Shown: positions 18,104-27,548 of the stretch, piece by piece
Layout: each line of letters opens with the position of its first letter
How positions within the stretch are numbered: position 1 is the first letter of the stretch
From: Fulvivirga ligni
GTDB lineage: Bacteria > Bacteroidota > Bacteroidia > Cytophagales > Cyclobacteriaceae
Length of the DNA: 64,000 nucleotides
Direction: 5' to 3'
NCBI RefSeq assembly: GCF_021389935.1
Contig: NZ_CP089979.1
Coordinates: 2,089,001 to 2,153,000 of the forward strand
The notes under the pieces: model-generated
Database searches by the model: none
What the model saw: only the letters and a program-made list of their open reading frames with translations
Told to the model about the DNA's origin: nothing
Program-made: the position numbers and the translations under genes

Positions 18104-18216
18104 TACAATTATACAAATATTTTATGGAATACAAAATTCTTTTCTGCACGTGTAAAAAAATGTTCATTCTTACTTTAGTTTTAGAAAGGATCTTTATTAA
18201 CTTATCCGCCAAGCAT

Positions 18217-18639
18217 ATGAAGAATTTTATAATAGTTGTATCAAAAGATCATGCAGAGCGTGGTAAGCAGGCCGGGTTTGTACAGTCCGGGCATGGGAAT
18301 AAGTTTTTCCTTAACAGAATGTCTAAAGGAGACCATGTGATTTTCTATGCCTCAAAGAAGAAAAATGGAGATACAAAGCCCTATCAAAAATTTACTGCCA
18401 TAGCCAAAATTATGGATGATGAGCCTTTTCAAACTGAGGTGTCTGATACTTTTAAGCCCTGGAGGCGTAAAGCAGAATATGTGAAAACGTCAGATCAGGA
18501 CATTCAGCCATTAATAGATAAGCTAAACTTTATACCACTGAAAAATAAATGGGGACACCCTTTAATGTCAGGCTTTGTAGAAATAGGGCAGGAAGATTTT
18601 GAGCTGATAGCTTCTAATATGGAGGTTTCAGAGTCTTAA
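18217..18639 (+). CDS. EVE-domain protein (UPF0310 type)
   Basis: A 140-residue stand-alone EVE/PUA-like domain. FIIVVSKDHAERGKQAGFVQ, split as FIIVVSKDHAE and RGKQAGFVQ, then KGDHVIFYAS and FTAIAKI, match the UPF0310 group. EVE domains bind modified bases in DNA or RNA, but no partner is known for this branch. The frame continues upstream to 18124, but the ATG at 18217 (MKNFIIVVS) begins exactly where the domain does and is preferred. The upstream stretch also lies in the divergent uxaA promoter region. Its stop overlaps the 3' end of the NUDIX regulator gene by four bases in convergent orientation. Confidence 0.75.
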   Translation: MKNFIIVVSKDHAERGKQAGFVQSGHGNKFFLNRMSKGDHVIFYASKKKNGDTKPYQKFTAIAKIMDDEPFQTEVSDTFKPWRRKAEYVKTSDQDIQPLIDKLNFIPLKNKWGHPLMSGFVEIGQEDFELIASNMEVSES

Positions 18640-19325
18640 ACTTTGAAAGAAAAACCGTCCATGACCTTCTCCTTGTATTTTTGCTCATCAAACTTGAACA
18701 GGTAAGAACCTTTCTTGGAAGAGGTCATGTCCTTTTCATCAAGCCTTAGGAGTAAATCCATTCCATTGATCTTTTTAGTGAAGTTCCTTTTATCCAGTGT
18801 TTGATCATAGATGGCTTCATACAATTTCTGTAGTTGCCTCATAGTAAACTTTTCGGGAAGAAGCTCAAAACCAATGGGTTGAGTGGCTGTTCTGTATCGT
18901 AGTCTGCGTATGGCATGCTGTACCATGGCATCATGATCGAAAATAAGCTTCGGCATGTCTTTTAAGCTAAACCACTTAGCAGAATGGCTCTCCGTTAATT
19001 CTTTATCATGATCATTCAAATTGATCAAAGCGAAATAAGCAACTGAAATGGTCCTTTCCACCGGGTCTCTATCTAGCTCACTGAAGCTGTAGAGCTGCTC
19101 CATGTATACATCGTGTAAACCAGTGAGGTGAGTAAGAACGCGGCTGGCAGCTTCGTTGAGGGTTTCATTTTGCTTAAGGAAACCACCCATAAGAGACCAT
19201 TTACCTTTTTCCGGCTCAAAATCCCTTTTGATAAGTAATAGTTTTAACTCTTCGTTATCAAAGCCAAAAATTATACAGTCTACCGCTAATAGAGTTTTAT
19301 CCTCGTTCTTGTACTGGTTGATCAT
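18636..19325 (-). CDS. NUDIX-domain transcriptional regulator, AraR-like (predicted arabinose repressor)
   Basis: A 229-residue regulator: a NUDIX domain (about 10-145) followed by a winged-helix DNA-binding domain (about 155-229, with LLPEKFTMRQLQKLYEAI and KRNFTKKI). The NUDIX box is degenerate: GGFLKQNETLNEAASRVLTH keeps GG and one E but lacks the REXXEE catalytic core, fitting a ligand sensor rather than a hydrolase. The architecture matches NrtR and the Bacteroidota AraR regulators, which bind L-arabinose and repress arabinose genes. It is transcribed away from the arabinan locus, 286 bases from the first susC. Three copies of a shared operator-like motif precede susC1, susC2 and araB. 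Assignment as AraR is inference from architecture and context. Confidence 0.8.
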   Translation of the reverse strand: MINQYKNEDKTLLAVDCIIFGFDNEELKLLLIKRDFEPEKGKWSLMGGFLKQNETLNEAASRVLTHLTGLHDVYMEQLYSFSELDRDPVERTISVAYFALINLNDHDKELTESHSAKWFSLKDMPKLIFDHDAMVQHAIRRLRYRTATQPIGFELLPEKFTMRQLQKLYEAIYDQTLDKRNFTKKINGMDLLLRLDEKDMTSSKKGSYLFKFDEQKYKEKVMDGFSFKV

Positions 19326-19497
19326 TAGGGTACAAAAAAATTAAATCTGAGCTTCAAAAACCAGTAAAACACAGAAATATTCATTTAATACAGAGATTGA
19401 CGAACCTTTGACGTAATCTGACACTAATCACCCTAATCTTACCAATATCTTCTAAAAGTTATAATATCAATCGATTTAGATTATCAATAATCATAAT

Positions 19498-19511
19498 TAC
19501 AATCGATTACA
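19498..19511. promoter_or_regulatory. Degenerate copy of the uxaA palindrome upstream of susC1
   Basis: TACAATCGATTACA matches 12 of 14 positions of TGCAATCGATTGCA, with symmetrical G-to-A changes relative to the perfect palindrome at 18084. Another AATCGATT core is at 19469-19476, 32 bases upstream. Possible second input at the susC1 promoter; weak evidence. Confidence 0.35.
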
Positions 19512-19569
19512 CATAAAATATTTTCAATAAGTACTTGATTATATGATAAATCTTTAAGTTATTTATAAA

Positions 19570-19588
19570 TGTATAAAATACACTTAAT
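19570..19588 (+). promoter_or_regulatory. AraR-type operator candidate upstream of susC1
   Basis: TGTATAAAATACACTTAAT, 42 bases before the susC1 ATG. The core TGTAT-AAA-ATACA is an inverted repeat. The same motif is found at 24366 and 40033. A TAAATCTTT stretch (19547-19556) upstream may be the -7 region. Confidence 0.65.
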
Positions 19589-19611
19589 ATTTTATCACTA
19601 AACCTAACACC

Positions 19612-22600
19612 ATGATAAAAACTCTACTACTACAATTTTCCTTCATTCCTATTCTCCGAAGGGGAGCCTATCTAATGGGAGTGTTGGTGCTGCTCTGTGT
19701 GTCTGAGCTTCAGGCTCAGGATGTTAGAACTGTTACAGGAAAAGTAACGTCTTCAGAAGAGAATGAGGCTTTGCCCGGTGTAAATGTCCTGATTGAGGGT
19801 ACCACTAAAGGTACCGTTACAGGTGTGGATGGAACTTATTCTATCCAGGTATCCAATAATGATGTGCTGGTTTTTTCATTCGTAGGCTTTGTTACCAAAC
19901 AGTTGCCGGTAGGAAATATGACTACCATGGATGTGAAACTAGAGCTTGACATTACCTCGTTGGATGAGGTGGTGGTTTTAGGATATGGTAAACAGCTGAA
20001 GTCTGATGTTACAAGCTCTGTCGCCGCCGTTAAAGATGATGAATTTATAAAAGGAAATGTGGTAGATGCGGGCCAGCTTATTCAGGGCAAGGTAGCTGGA
20101 CTCACCGTTTCTATGCCTAGTGGTGATCCTACCTCCGGGACGCAGATACTACTAAGAGGGCAAAGTACAATTTTAGGAACTAACGTAAGTCCGCTCATAC
20201 TTATAGATGGAATTCCTGGAGATTTCAAAACCGTGCCACCAGAAGATATTGCTTCCATCAGTGTATTGAAAGATGGCTCCGCAGCGGCCATTTACGGTAC
20301 CAGAGGTACCAATGGAGTTATTCTTATCACCACTAAAAGAGCCAGCGGAAGCCTGAATGGACTGGATTATTCGGTGAGCTTCAGTACTCAGCAGATCACC
20401 AGAAAACCAGAGTTATTAACCGCCGGTGACTATCAAGCCCAGATAGCAGCAGGCGACAGGGCAGCTCAGTGGGATCTTGGAAGTTCAACGGACTGGTTGG
20501 ATGAAATCACTCAAACACCTTTCAGCCATGTGCACAACCTTACTTATCGGGGAGGAAATACTACTACCAATTACTTGGCTAATATCAACTATAGAGATCT
20601 AGAGGGGATCTTCCTAAAATCTGATAATCAAACCTTTACTGGGCGTATCGATATAAACCACGCCATGTTTAATGATAAGCTTAAATTTAACTTAGGTCTA
20701 TTAAGCTCAGCGAATAACTTCACTAGTACTGGAGATGGGGCCAGCTTCAACGGTTACACTTACAGACAAGCACTTCTTTATAATCCTACTTCGCCTATTT
20801 ATAATGATGACGGCTATTACTATGAGCAAACCGGTTTGTTTAATTATGAAAACCCATTGGGAAGAATCTATGAATCGGATGGCGAGCACAGATCTCAAAA
20901 TGTAAGGTATACTGCCTCAGTAAGCTATTTGCCCGTAACAGGCCTAGAGCTTAAATCTAATTTTTCAGTAAACAGATACAATCAAACCAGAGGCTATGCC
21001 GAATCGAAGCATCATATTTCTACTTTAAGAGATGGCAGAAATGGTTTTGTATCTAATGGCACCAGAGAAACCCAGGATAGATTAATGGAGCTTACGGCCA
21101 ACTATTCTACGGTTTTCGGTAATCATAATATTTCTGTTTTGGCGGGCTACAGCTACCAGGATTTCTACTATAGAGATTATTGGATGCAAAACTGGGATTT
21201 TCCTACTGATATTTTCAGCTACCATAATATAGATCAAGGTCAGGCTATAAGAGAGGGGGAAGTAAATGTACCTATAGATGGCTTCACTTCTAAAACTAAC
21301 TTAATAGGCTTTTTTGGTCGGGTAACTTATTCTTATGAAGATAAATATCTGTTCATGGCCAGCCTTCGTCATGAGGCGGCCAGTCAGTTGGTGGGTACAG
21401 AAGATCCATGGGGAACCTTCCCGGCGGTATCAGTAGGCTGGAAAATATCTAATGAGTCATTTCTTTCAGGAAGCAATATAGTAGAACTACTAAAGTTAAG
21501 AGCTGGCTATGGTGTTACAGGTTCCCAAAACTCAGCGCCTTTCGGAGCGGTAGCATTATTGTCTTATAATAATTTCTACTATTTCAATGGTTCATGGGTG
21601 CCTACACTTTCACCTTCACAAAACTTTAACCCATATCTTCAGTGGGAAGAGAAAAAAGAACAGAATTATGGGATAGATTTTAGTTTACTGAAGGGCAGGG
21701 TTTACGGATCAGTAGACTATTACATCAGAAATATTGATAACCTGTTGTATGATTTCGCTGTGCCCAGCCCGCCAAACCTCTACAATACTACCCGCGCTAA
21801 TGTGGGAGTGATGGAAAATAAGGGATTGGAGGTATTGGTGAACATTGTGCCTATAAAAACTCCGGATTTTGAATGGACTACCTCTCTTAATTTCTCTACT
21901 AACCAAAATAGCCTCAAGAGTTTATCTAATGACTTGTATGAAGCTACTAATGACTGGTTTGTAACGGGAGCCACCGGTGAGCCGATCCAGACATATACTC
22001 ACCGGGTAGAGGTGGGTGAGGATATTGGCAATTTCTACGGTTTTAAAGTGGTGGATGTAGGTGAAGATGGTTTGTGGATTTACGAAAATGCTGAGGGTGA
22101 GAGAGTTGCTTACGCTGATTTCACTCATGCTGAAGAAGATAAGCAGGTCTTAGGAAACGGTTTGCCCAACTATTATGCAGGTTGGAATAATACTTTCCGG
22201 TATAAAAACATAGACCTGTCTATAACCATGCGGGGAGCTTTTGATTACCAGATTCTCAATTTCCAGCGCATGTATTATGAAAATCCTACCATTCAAAACT
22301 ACAATAGACTGGCTTCTTCTACTGACCCGGTATTTGGTAAGGCAGCACTAACCGCACCTTTAGAATATAACAGCTACTATATAGAAGATGGAGACTTCTG
22401 GAAGATCGATAATATTACCCTGGGGTATAACATTCCAGCCATTGGTAATAACTTCATAAAGAGAGCACGTATTTATGCCTCAGCTCTAAATGCTTTTGTA
22501 TTTACTGGCTATAGTGGCATAGATCCTGAAGTGAATCGTTTGGGGCTGGATCCCGGTAATGACGGTAGAGATAAATATCCCACCTCTCGTACCTACACCG

Positions 22601-22623
22601 TTGGTTTTAATATTTCTTTCTAG
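19612..22623 (+). CDS. SusC-like TonB-dependent outer-membrane transporter 1
   Basis: A 1003-residue receptor that imports oligosaccharides, here probably arabinan fragments. After a long signal peptide (about 1-35), a carboxypeptidase-D-like domain (about 40-120) contains GKVTSSEENEALPGVNVLIEG (written here as LPGVNV...GTVTGVDGTYS). The plug domain follows with DEVVVLGYGKQ, ILLRGQSTI and the SusC hallmark VLKDGSAAAIYGTRGTNGVI; key parts are VLKDGSA and IYGTRG. The remainder is the 22-stranded barrel ending in an aromatic GFNISF. It is the first gene of the arabinan locus, 18 bases before its SusD partner, with an AraR-type motif 42 bases before the start. Confidence 0.95.
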   Translation: MIKTLLLQFSFIPILRRGAYLMGVLVLLCVSELQAQDVRTVTGKVTSSEENEALPGVNVLIEGTTKGTVTGVDGTYSIQVSNNDVLVFSFVGFVTKQLPVGNMTTMDVKLELDITSLDEVVVLGYGKQLKSDVTSSVAAVKDDEFIKGNVVDAGQLIQGKVAGLTVSMPSGDPTSGTQILLRGQSTILGTNVSPLILIDGIPGDFKTVPPEDIASISVLKDGSAAAIYGTRGTNGVILITTKRASGSLNGLDYSVSFSTQQITRKPELLTAGDYQAQIAAGDRAAQWDLGSSTDWLDEITQTPFSHVHNLTYRGGNTTTNYLANINYRDLEGIFLKSDNQTFTGRIDINHAMFNDKLKFNLGLLSSANNFTSTGDGASFNGYTYRQALLYNPTSPIYNDDGYYYEQTGLFNYENPLGRIYESDGEHRSQNVRYTASVSYLPVTGLELKSNFSVNRYNQTRGYAESKHHISTLRDGRNGFVSNGTRETQDRLMELTANYSTVFGNHNISVLAGYSYQDFYYRDYWMQNWDFPTDIFSYHNIDQGQAIREGEVNVPIDGFTSKTNLIGFFGRVTYSYEDKYLFMASLRHEAASQLVGTEDPWGTFPAVSVGWKISNESFLSGSNIVELLKLRAGYGVTGSQNSAPFGAVALLSYNNFYYFNGSWVPTLSPSQNFNPYLQWEEKKEQNYGIDFSLLKGRVYGSVDYYIRNIDNLLYDFAVPSPPNLYNTTRANVGVMENKGLEVLVNIVPIKTPDFEWTTSLNFSTNQNSLKSLSNDLYEATNDWFVTGATGEPIQTYTHRVEVGEDIGNFYGFKVVDVGEDGLWIYENAEGERVAYADFTHAEEDKQVLGNGLPNYYAGWNNTFRYKNIDLSITMRGAFDYQILNFQRMYYENPTIQNYNRLASSTDPVFGKAALTAPLEYNSYYIEDGDFWKIDNITLGYNIPAIGNNFIKRARIYASALNAFVFTGYSGIDPEVNRLGLDPGNDGRDKYPTSRTYTVGFNISF

Positions 22624-22641
22624 GGCCTAAAGCATACTTCA

Positions 22642-24276
22642 ATGAAAAAGTTAATTAATCATAAAACACTTATAGCTAGTATCTTCATAATTACAGCCCT
22701 TTTTTCTTGTACTGAGCTGGAAGATGAAAGCTTCAATAATATAGTTTCCAAAGATTTTACACCCACCACTGAGCAGGAGATTGCCTCAATTGTAGGATCT
22801 ACCTATGTGGCCTGGAGACAGACCTTTTTGCTATGGAATGGTGTATGGCGCAGTCAGGAAGTATCTGCAGACCAGATAGTGATACCCGCACGCCCTAATG
22901 GCTGGGTAGATGGTGGTGTTTACAGACGGATACATGAACATAATTGGACAGCTCTCGAAGATAATGTATTCCAAGGCTGGAATAGAACTTATGCAGGTAT
23001 TACTAACTGTAACAGAGTTATTTATCAGATAGAATCAGACATTTTGCCTTTAGGTGAAAATGCGGCTTCTACCTTGGCAGAGCTCAGAGTGCTAAGGGCT
23101 TCATATTATTACATTCTTATAGATTTGTATGGAAATGTGCCCATAGTTACAGACTTTGATGTGCCTGAAGGCTTTTTACCTGAGCAGAAAAGTAGAGAAG
23201 GGGTATATCAGTTTGTAGTGAAGGAAATACTGGATAACATAGATATGCTTAGCGAGGCAAACGATGGCACCACCTATGCCAGGTTTAATAAATGGGCGGC
23301 CTATACCTTATTAGCTAAGATTTACCTAAATGCAGAAGTTTACACAGGCATCGAGCAGTGGGGCAAATGCATAGAGGCGTGTGATGCTGTGATTAATTCT
23401 GGCGCTGGCTATATCTTGGAGCCTGATCAGAAAAATGTTTTTGTAACAGAAAACGAAGGATCAAAGGAAATAATTTTCGCGCTTCCTATAGATGAAACAT
23501 ACACCACCGATTGGAATGCTTTTGATGTACATATGCAATCTTTACAACCGGCAAATCAGGCCACTTATAAACTGCTCTTTAGCCCTTGGGGTGGTATGTG
23601 TGCCATTCCACAGTTCATAGATACATTTGACCCCGAAGACAGCCGACTGACTCAAAACTTTATCTATGGGCAGCAGTACTCCGCTAGTGGAGAAATGCTT
23701 ATGGGAACGTTAGGAGCCTCAAGCGGCCAGCCTTTGGCCTATATTAATGAGCTACCTGGAGTAGATCAATCAGAAGAAATTCATGGCTATCGTTTTGGCA
23801 AGTTTGAAATAGAAGTAGGCTCATCCAATATTCTGAATAATGACTTTCCATTATTCAGATATGCAGATGTACTCATGATGAAAGCTGAGTGTCTGCTAAG
23901 AAACGGTAAAGCTGATGAAGCAGCTCAGATAGTATCTCAGGTGAGAGAGAGAAGCTTCAAGGCTAATCCCTCCAAAGCTACCGTTACCGGTGATCAGCTA
24001 ATGCAAGGAAGCGTGTATGATTATGGCCTTAGAAACCACTTGGAGACTACCGCAGAAGGTGGTGCCGATGTAGAGTACGGACGCTTTTTAGATGAGCTGG
24101 CCTGGGAGTTTAACCAGGAGGGCCGCAGAAGACAAGATATGATCAGATTTGGAGTGTATACTACCAAATCTTGGTTGTCTCATTCAGCCAGTGCTGATTA
24201 CAAAAAGCTTTATCCTATTCCACAGACGGAAATCAATAACAATATCAATTTGGGGCAGAACTTCGGATATGATTAA
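22642..24276 (+). CDS. SusD-like glycan-binding lipoprotein 1
   Basis: A 544-residue surface lipoprotein that closes over the SusC1 barrel and captures oligosaccharide. The lipobox ALFSC gives the lipidated cysteine at C23. The N-terminal SusD region shows ELRVLRASYYYILIDLYGNVP and NKWAAYTLLAKIYLNAEVY (key parts RASYYYILIDLYGNVP and LLAKIYLNAE), and the C-terminal RagB/SusD region has LFRYADVLMMKAE and WEFNQEGRRRQDMIRFG. These are standard SusD helices. It follows susC1 by 18 bases and is followed by a terminator, so susC1-susD1 form one unit separate from the second pair. Confidence 0.94.
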   Translation: MKKLINHKTLIASIFIITALFSCTELEDESFNNIVSKDFTPTTEQEIASIVGSTYVAWRQTFLLWNGVWRSQEVSADQIVIPARPNGWVDGGVYRRIHEHNWTALEDNVFQGWNRTYAGITNCNRVIYQIESDILPLGENAASTLAELRVLRASYYYILIDLYGNVPIVTDFDVPEGFLPEQKSREGVYQFVVKEILDNIDMLSEANDGTTYARFNKWAAYTLLAKIYLNAEVYTGIEQWGKCIEACDAVINSGAGYILEPDQKNVFVTENEGSKEIIFALPIDETYTTDWNAFDVHMQSLQPANQATYKLLFSPWGGMCAIPQFIDTFDPEDSRLTQNFIYGQQYSASGEMLMGTLGASSGQPLAYINELPGVDQSEEIHGYRFGKFEIEVGSSNILNNDFPLFRYADVLMMKAECLLRNGKADEAAQIVSQVRERSFKANPSKATVTGDQLMQGSVYDYGLRNHLETTAEGGADVEYGRFLDELAWEFNQEGRRRQDMIRFGVYTTKSWLSHSASADYKKLYPIPQTEINNNINLGQNFGYD

Positions 24277-24286
24277 AATCGTCAAC

Positions 24287-24332
24287 AGCAGGTTCTCATA
24301 TAGGTACATGACTTTATGAGATCCTGCTTTTA
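24287..24332 (+). terminator. Terminator after susD1
   Basis: AGCAGGTTCTCATA (24287-24300) pairs with TATGAGATCCTGCT (24315-24328) at 13 of 14 positions, followed by TTT. Confidence 0.75.
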
Positions 24333-24365
24333 AACATTCAAACTAAATTTTTTTATCTAAATAAA

Positions 24366-24383
24366 TGTGAAAAATACACTTAA
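24366..24383 (+). promoter_or_regulatory. AraR-type operator candidate upstream of susC2
   Basis: TGTGAAAAATACACTTAA, 41 bases before the susC2 ATG, at nearly the same spacing as the susC1 copy. A TAAATTT stretch at 24344-24350 may belong to the promoter. Confidence 0.65.
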
Positions 24384-24406
24384 ATAAAAACTAAACCTAT
24401 CTACTC

Positions 24407-27400
24407 ATGAATGAAAAATTACACTTACTGTTTAGGCATCGTTTCGGCTGCATTAGCATAAGGCTACTCGGAATGGTGATTATGCTACTATTATCATTAC
24501 CCACCTGGGCACAAAATGATAAGCTCATCAGCGGTAAAGTTCTTTCTGCTGATGAAAACGAACCTCTACCCGGAGTAAATATCGTCATTAAGGGTACGCT
24601 TGAAGGCACTGTTTCAGGAGCTGATGGCAGCTATTCTTTACAAGCTTCATCTGATGATGTGCTGGTATTTTCTTTTGTCGGCTTTGCCACTAAGGAGGTA
24701 AAAGTAGGATCGCAATCTCAAATAGATGTTTCTTTAGCCTCAGATTTCACCTCTTTGGAAGAAGTGGTGGTGGTGGGATATGGTACGCAGCAAAAATCTG
24801 ATATCACCGGCTCCGTGGGTATTGTGGATGCTGACGAAATGAAAAAGTTTGCTACCAGTGATGTGTCTCAGCTACTACAGGGTCGAGTATCCGGAGTGCA
24901 GGTGAATAGCGATGGTCAGCCAGGAGCTGCACCCAGCGTGCGAATTCGGGGTTTTAGTACATTCGGTAATGCTCAACCTCTTTATGTTATTGATGGCGTG
25001 CCTATTGGTACATCGCCTCGAGATTTCAATCCAAATGATGTAGAATCTGTGCAGGTACTTAAAGATGCTTCAGCAGGAGCAATTTATGGATCTCGTGCCG
25101 CCAACGGAGTGATCATTATTACCACGAAAAAAGGAAAGCAAAATACTCCTTTAAAAGTGAGCTATAGTGGCTATTACGGCATTGATAAAGTTTGGCAGAT
25201 CATACCAGTATTAGAGCGAGAAGACTATCAGATGATTGTCAACGAAGTGCGATCTAATGCCGGCTTGTCTTTGTTGCCAGGAAATGATCCTAACTCACCG
25301 GTCTTTATTGATGACGTAAATACAGACTGGCAAGAGAAAGGGCTGAAAACCGGATCACGACAAAACCATAATATCAATTTTTCTGGCGGTGGTCAGAATA
25401 TGACTTATAACGTTTCTTTAGATTATTTCGATAATGAAGGCACATTTGTCGGAAACGGACCTGACTACAAACGTTACTCTGCCAGAATAAATACCACTAC
25501 TGAAAAAGGGATTTTCAAATTTGGTCAGTCCTTTTATTATGCACACTCGCATGAAAATACCCTGACTTATAATTCTACAGTGCTCAAGGGTAGTCGTCCA
25601 CCATTAATTATTGATCTGGTGGAGGCCGTGCCAACCCAAAAAATCTATGATGACAACAATGTTGGTGGATATGGAGGTACTGAAGCAGAAATTCATAATG
25701 TTATTTCGCTGAATGCCATTGGTATCAACAGCATGTTTGAAAATTATACAGATGTAGACCGTATTCTCGCTTCTGGCTATGGAGAGCTGGCACTTATAGA
25801 TAATGACAAACATAAGTTGAAATACAAGTTGAATCTCAGCTATGATAAAACAGTGGCTCATGATTTCTCTTTTATCCCTGCTTTTGATTTGGGTTATTTC
25901 TTTAACCTTGAAAATGCTCAAATGGATGAGGGAAACAGAACTTATACCACCGGCCTTGTGGAAAATACACTTAATTATAGTTTAAAGCTCGAGAAGCATA
26001 CATTAGATGTTTTGGTTGGTCAGATGTATCAAAATGTGAGTTTTTATGATGCTTTCGGCCACACTGAAAATCTTACAGAGCCATATTTCCCTACTTTAAA
26101 CAGTGGTTCTAATAAATCAGCGTCGGGAGGTAAAAGCGAAAGTGTGCTTTCATCTTATCTAGGAAGAATTAACTATAATTATGATGACAGATATTTATTA
26201 ACGGCAACTATTAGAAGAGACGGTTCTTCACGTTTCGCACCGGATTATAGATATGGTAATTTCCCATCCATAGCACTAGGTTGGAGGCTTTCCAATGAGA
26301 GCTTCCTGAAGATGCCTACCTTCATTGACGATGTGAAAATTAGAGCCAGCTATGGCCAACTGGGTAATCAAAATATTGGTGACTACCTCTATTCTCCATA
26401 CATCAACTCTAACATTCCCTATAACTTTAATGGTGTAAAGGTCATAGGCGGCCTGCAAACCAGCGTGGTTTCAGAAAGGATAAAGTGGGAGGTGAAAACT
26501 TCTACCAACATTGGGGCGGACGTATCCTTATTTAATGGCAAGGTTGACTTCTCAGCTGAGTACTATAATAGTAAAACAGAAGATCTTTTGGTAGGAGTAC
26601 CTATTCCATTTACCGTAGGGTCCGTGAACTTCAGGCCTACGGTAAATGCAGGTAGTATGCGAAACCGCGGTTTTGAGTTTGTGCTTGGCTATCATAAACA
26701 TAGTGGCGATTGGAATTTTGATATATCAGCCAACCTTTCTACGCTGAAAAACGAAGTACTTTCCTTAGGAGGAAACGATGAGCCGATCTACGGCGCCGGA
26801 TCAAAAACGGAGGTAGGAAGTGAAGTAGGTCAGCATTTTGGATATGAGGTGCTCGGCATTTTCCAGAGTGAGGCAGAACTATTAGAGCATGCTGAGCAAA
26901 GTGCAGCTACAGCTCCGGGAGACATCAAATTTAAGGATCAACTTACTGTGGATACTGATGGTGACGGTGTGCCTGATGCTGCCGATGGTATTATAAATGC
27001 CGATGACAGAGTGTATTTAGGCAGCGCTATTCCTAATCTGACTTATGGTCTTAACGTTTCCATTGGTTATAAGAACTTTGATTTTACCTTATTTACATCA
27101 GGCGCTTCAGGCTACAAGATCAATAGCCGCATGTACAGAGATCTCATGCTTACCACCGATTACATCAACAGGCATGAAGATATCCTGGACCGCTGGACGC
27201 CAGAGAATACAGATACTGATATCCCACGATTGGTGTCTGATGATCCTAATGGAAACCAAAGAGACTCTAACCGTAAGGGATTCTTGCAAGATGGTGATTA
27301 TCTGAGAATTAACACCGTCTCGCTAGGGTATACATTGCCAAGAGGTCTGGTGAAAGGGTTGGATAATGCTCGGGTGTACCTTACCTGTCAGAACCTGTAT

Positions 27401-27523
27401 AGCTTCCAGTCTTACAAAGGTTATAACCCTGATTTTACATCAGATGTATTTTCTCCGGGGTTTGACTTTGGCTCATTTCCAAAGCCCAGAACTATCATGT
27501 TAGGCGTTCAGCTAGGTTTTTAA
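24407..27523 (+). CDS. SusC-like TonB-dependent outer-membrane transporter 2
   Basis: A 1038-residue SusC protein, related to but clearly different from the first copy. The signal peptide ends near residue 36 (LPTWAQ). The carboxypeptidase-D-like domain has LPGVNIVIKG and GTVSGADGSYS; the plug has EEVVVVGYGTQQKSDITGS, RIRGFSTF and VLKDASAGAIYGSRAANGV. The barrel ends in MLGVQLGF. An insert with DTDGDGVPDAADGIINADD (about residues 845-865) resembles a calcium-binding loop. It has its own operator-like motif and is followed after 25 bases by its SusD partner. The two transporters probably take arabinan fragments of different size or branching. Confidence 0.95.
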   Translation: MNEKLHLLFRHRFGCISIRLLGMVIMLLLSLPTWAQNDKLISGKVLSADENEPLPGVNIVIKGTLEGTVSGADGSYSLQASSDDVLVFSFVGFATKEVKVGSQSQIDVSLASDFTSLEEVVVVGYGTQQKSDITGSVGIVDADEMKKFATSDVSQLLQGRVSGVQVNSDGQPGAAPSVRIRGFSTFGNAQPLYVIDGVPIGTSPRDFNPNDVESVQVLKDASAGAIYGSRAANGVIIITTKKGKQNTPLKVSYSGYYGIDKVWQIIPVLEREDYQMIVNEVRSNAGLSLLPGNDPNSPVFIDDVNTDWQEKGLKTGSRQNHNINFSGGGQNMTYNVSLDYFDNEGTFVGNGPDYKRYSARINTTTEKGIFKFGQSFYYAHSHENTLTYNSTVLKGSRPPLIIDLVEAVPTQKIYDDNNVGGYGGTEAEIHNVISLNAIGINSMFENYTDVDRILASGYGELALIDNDKHKLKYKLNLSYDKTVAHDFSFIPAFDLGYFFNLENAQMDEGNRTYTTGLVENTLNYSLKLEKHTLDVLVGQMYQNVSFYDAFGHTENLTEPYFPTLNSGSNKSASGGKSESVLSSYLGRINYNYDDRYLLTATIRRDGSSRFAPDYRYGNFPSIALGWRLSNESFLKMPTFIDDVKIRASYGQLGNQNIGDYLYSPYINSNIPYNFNGVKVIGGLQTSVVSERIKWEVKTSTNIGADVSLFNGKVDFSAEYYNSKTEDLLVGVPIPFTVGSVNFRPTVNAGSMRNRGFEFVLGYHKHSGDWNFDISANLSTLKNEVLSLGGNDEPIYGAGSKTEVGSEVGQHFGYEVLGIFQSEAELLEHAEQSAATAPGDIKFKDQLTVDTDGDGVPDAADGIINADDRVYLGSAIPNLTYGLNVSIGYKNFDFTLFTSGASGYKINSRMYRDLMLTTDYINRHEDILDRWTPENTDTDIPRLVSDDPNGNQRDSNRKGFLQDGDYLRINTVSLGYTLPRGLVKGLDNARVYLTCQNLYSFQSYKGYNPDFTSDVFSPGFDFGSFPKPRTIMLGVQLGF

Positions 27524-27548
27524 TCAATCACCTTAGATCATAAGTAAA

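Noticed and set aside
18124-18216. N-terminal extension of the EVE-domain protein
   Set aside because: The extra 31 residues show no signal peptide pattern or domain match and overlap the promoter region of uxaA; the domain begins at the ATG 18217.
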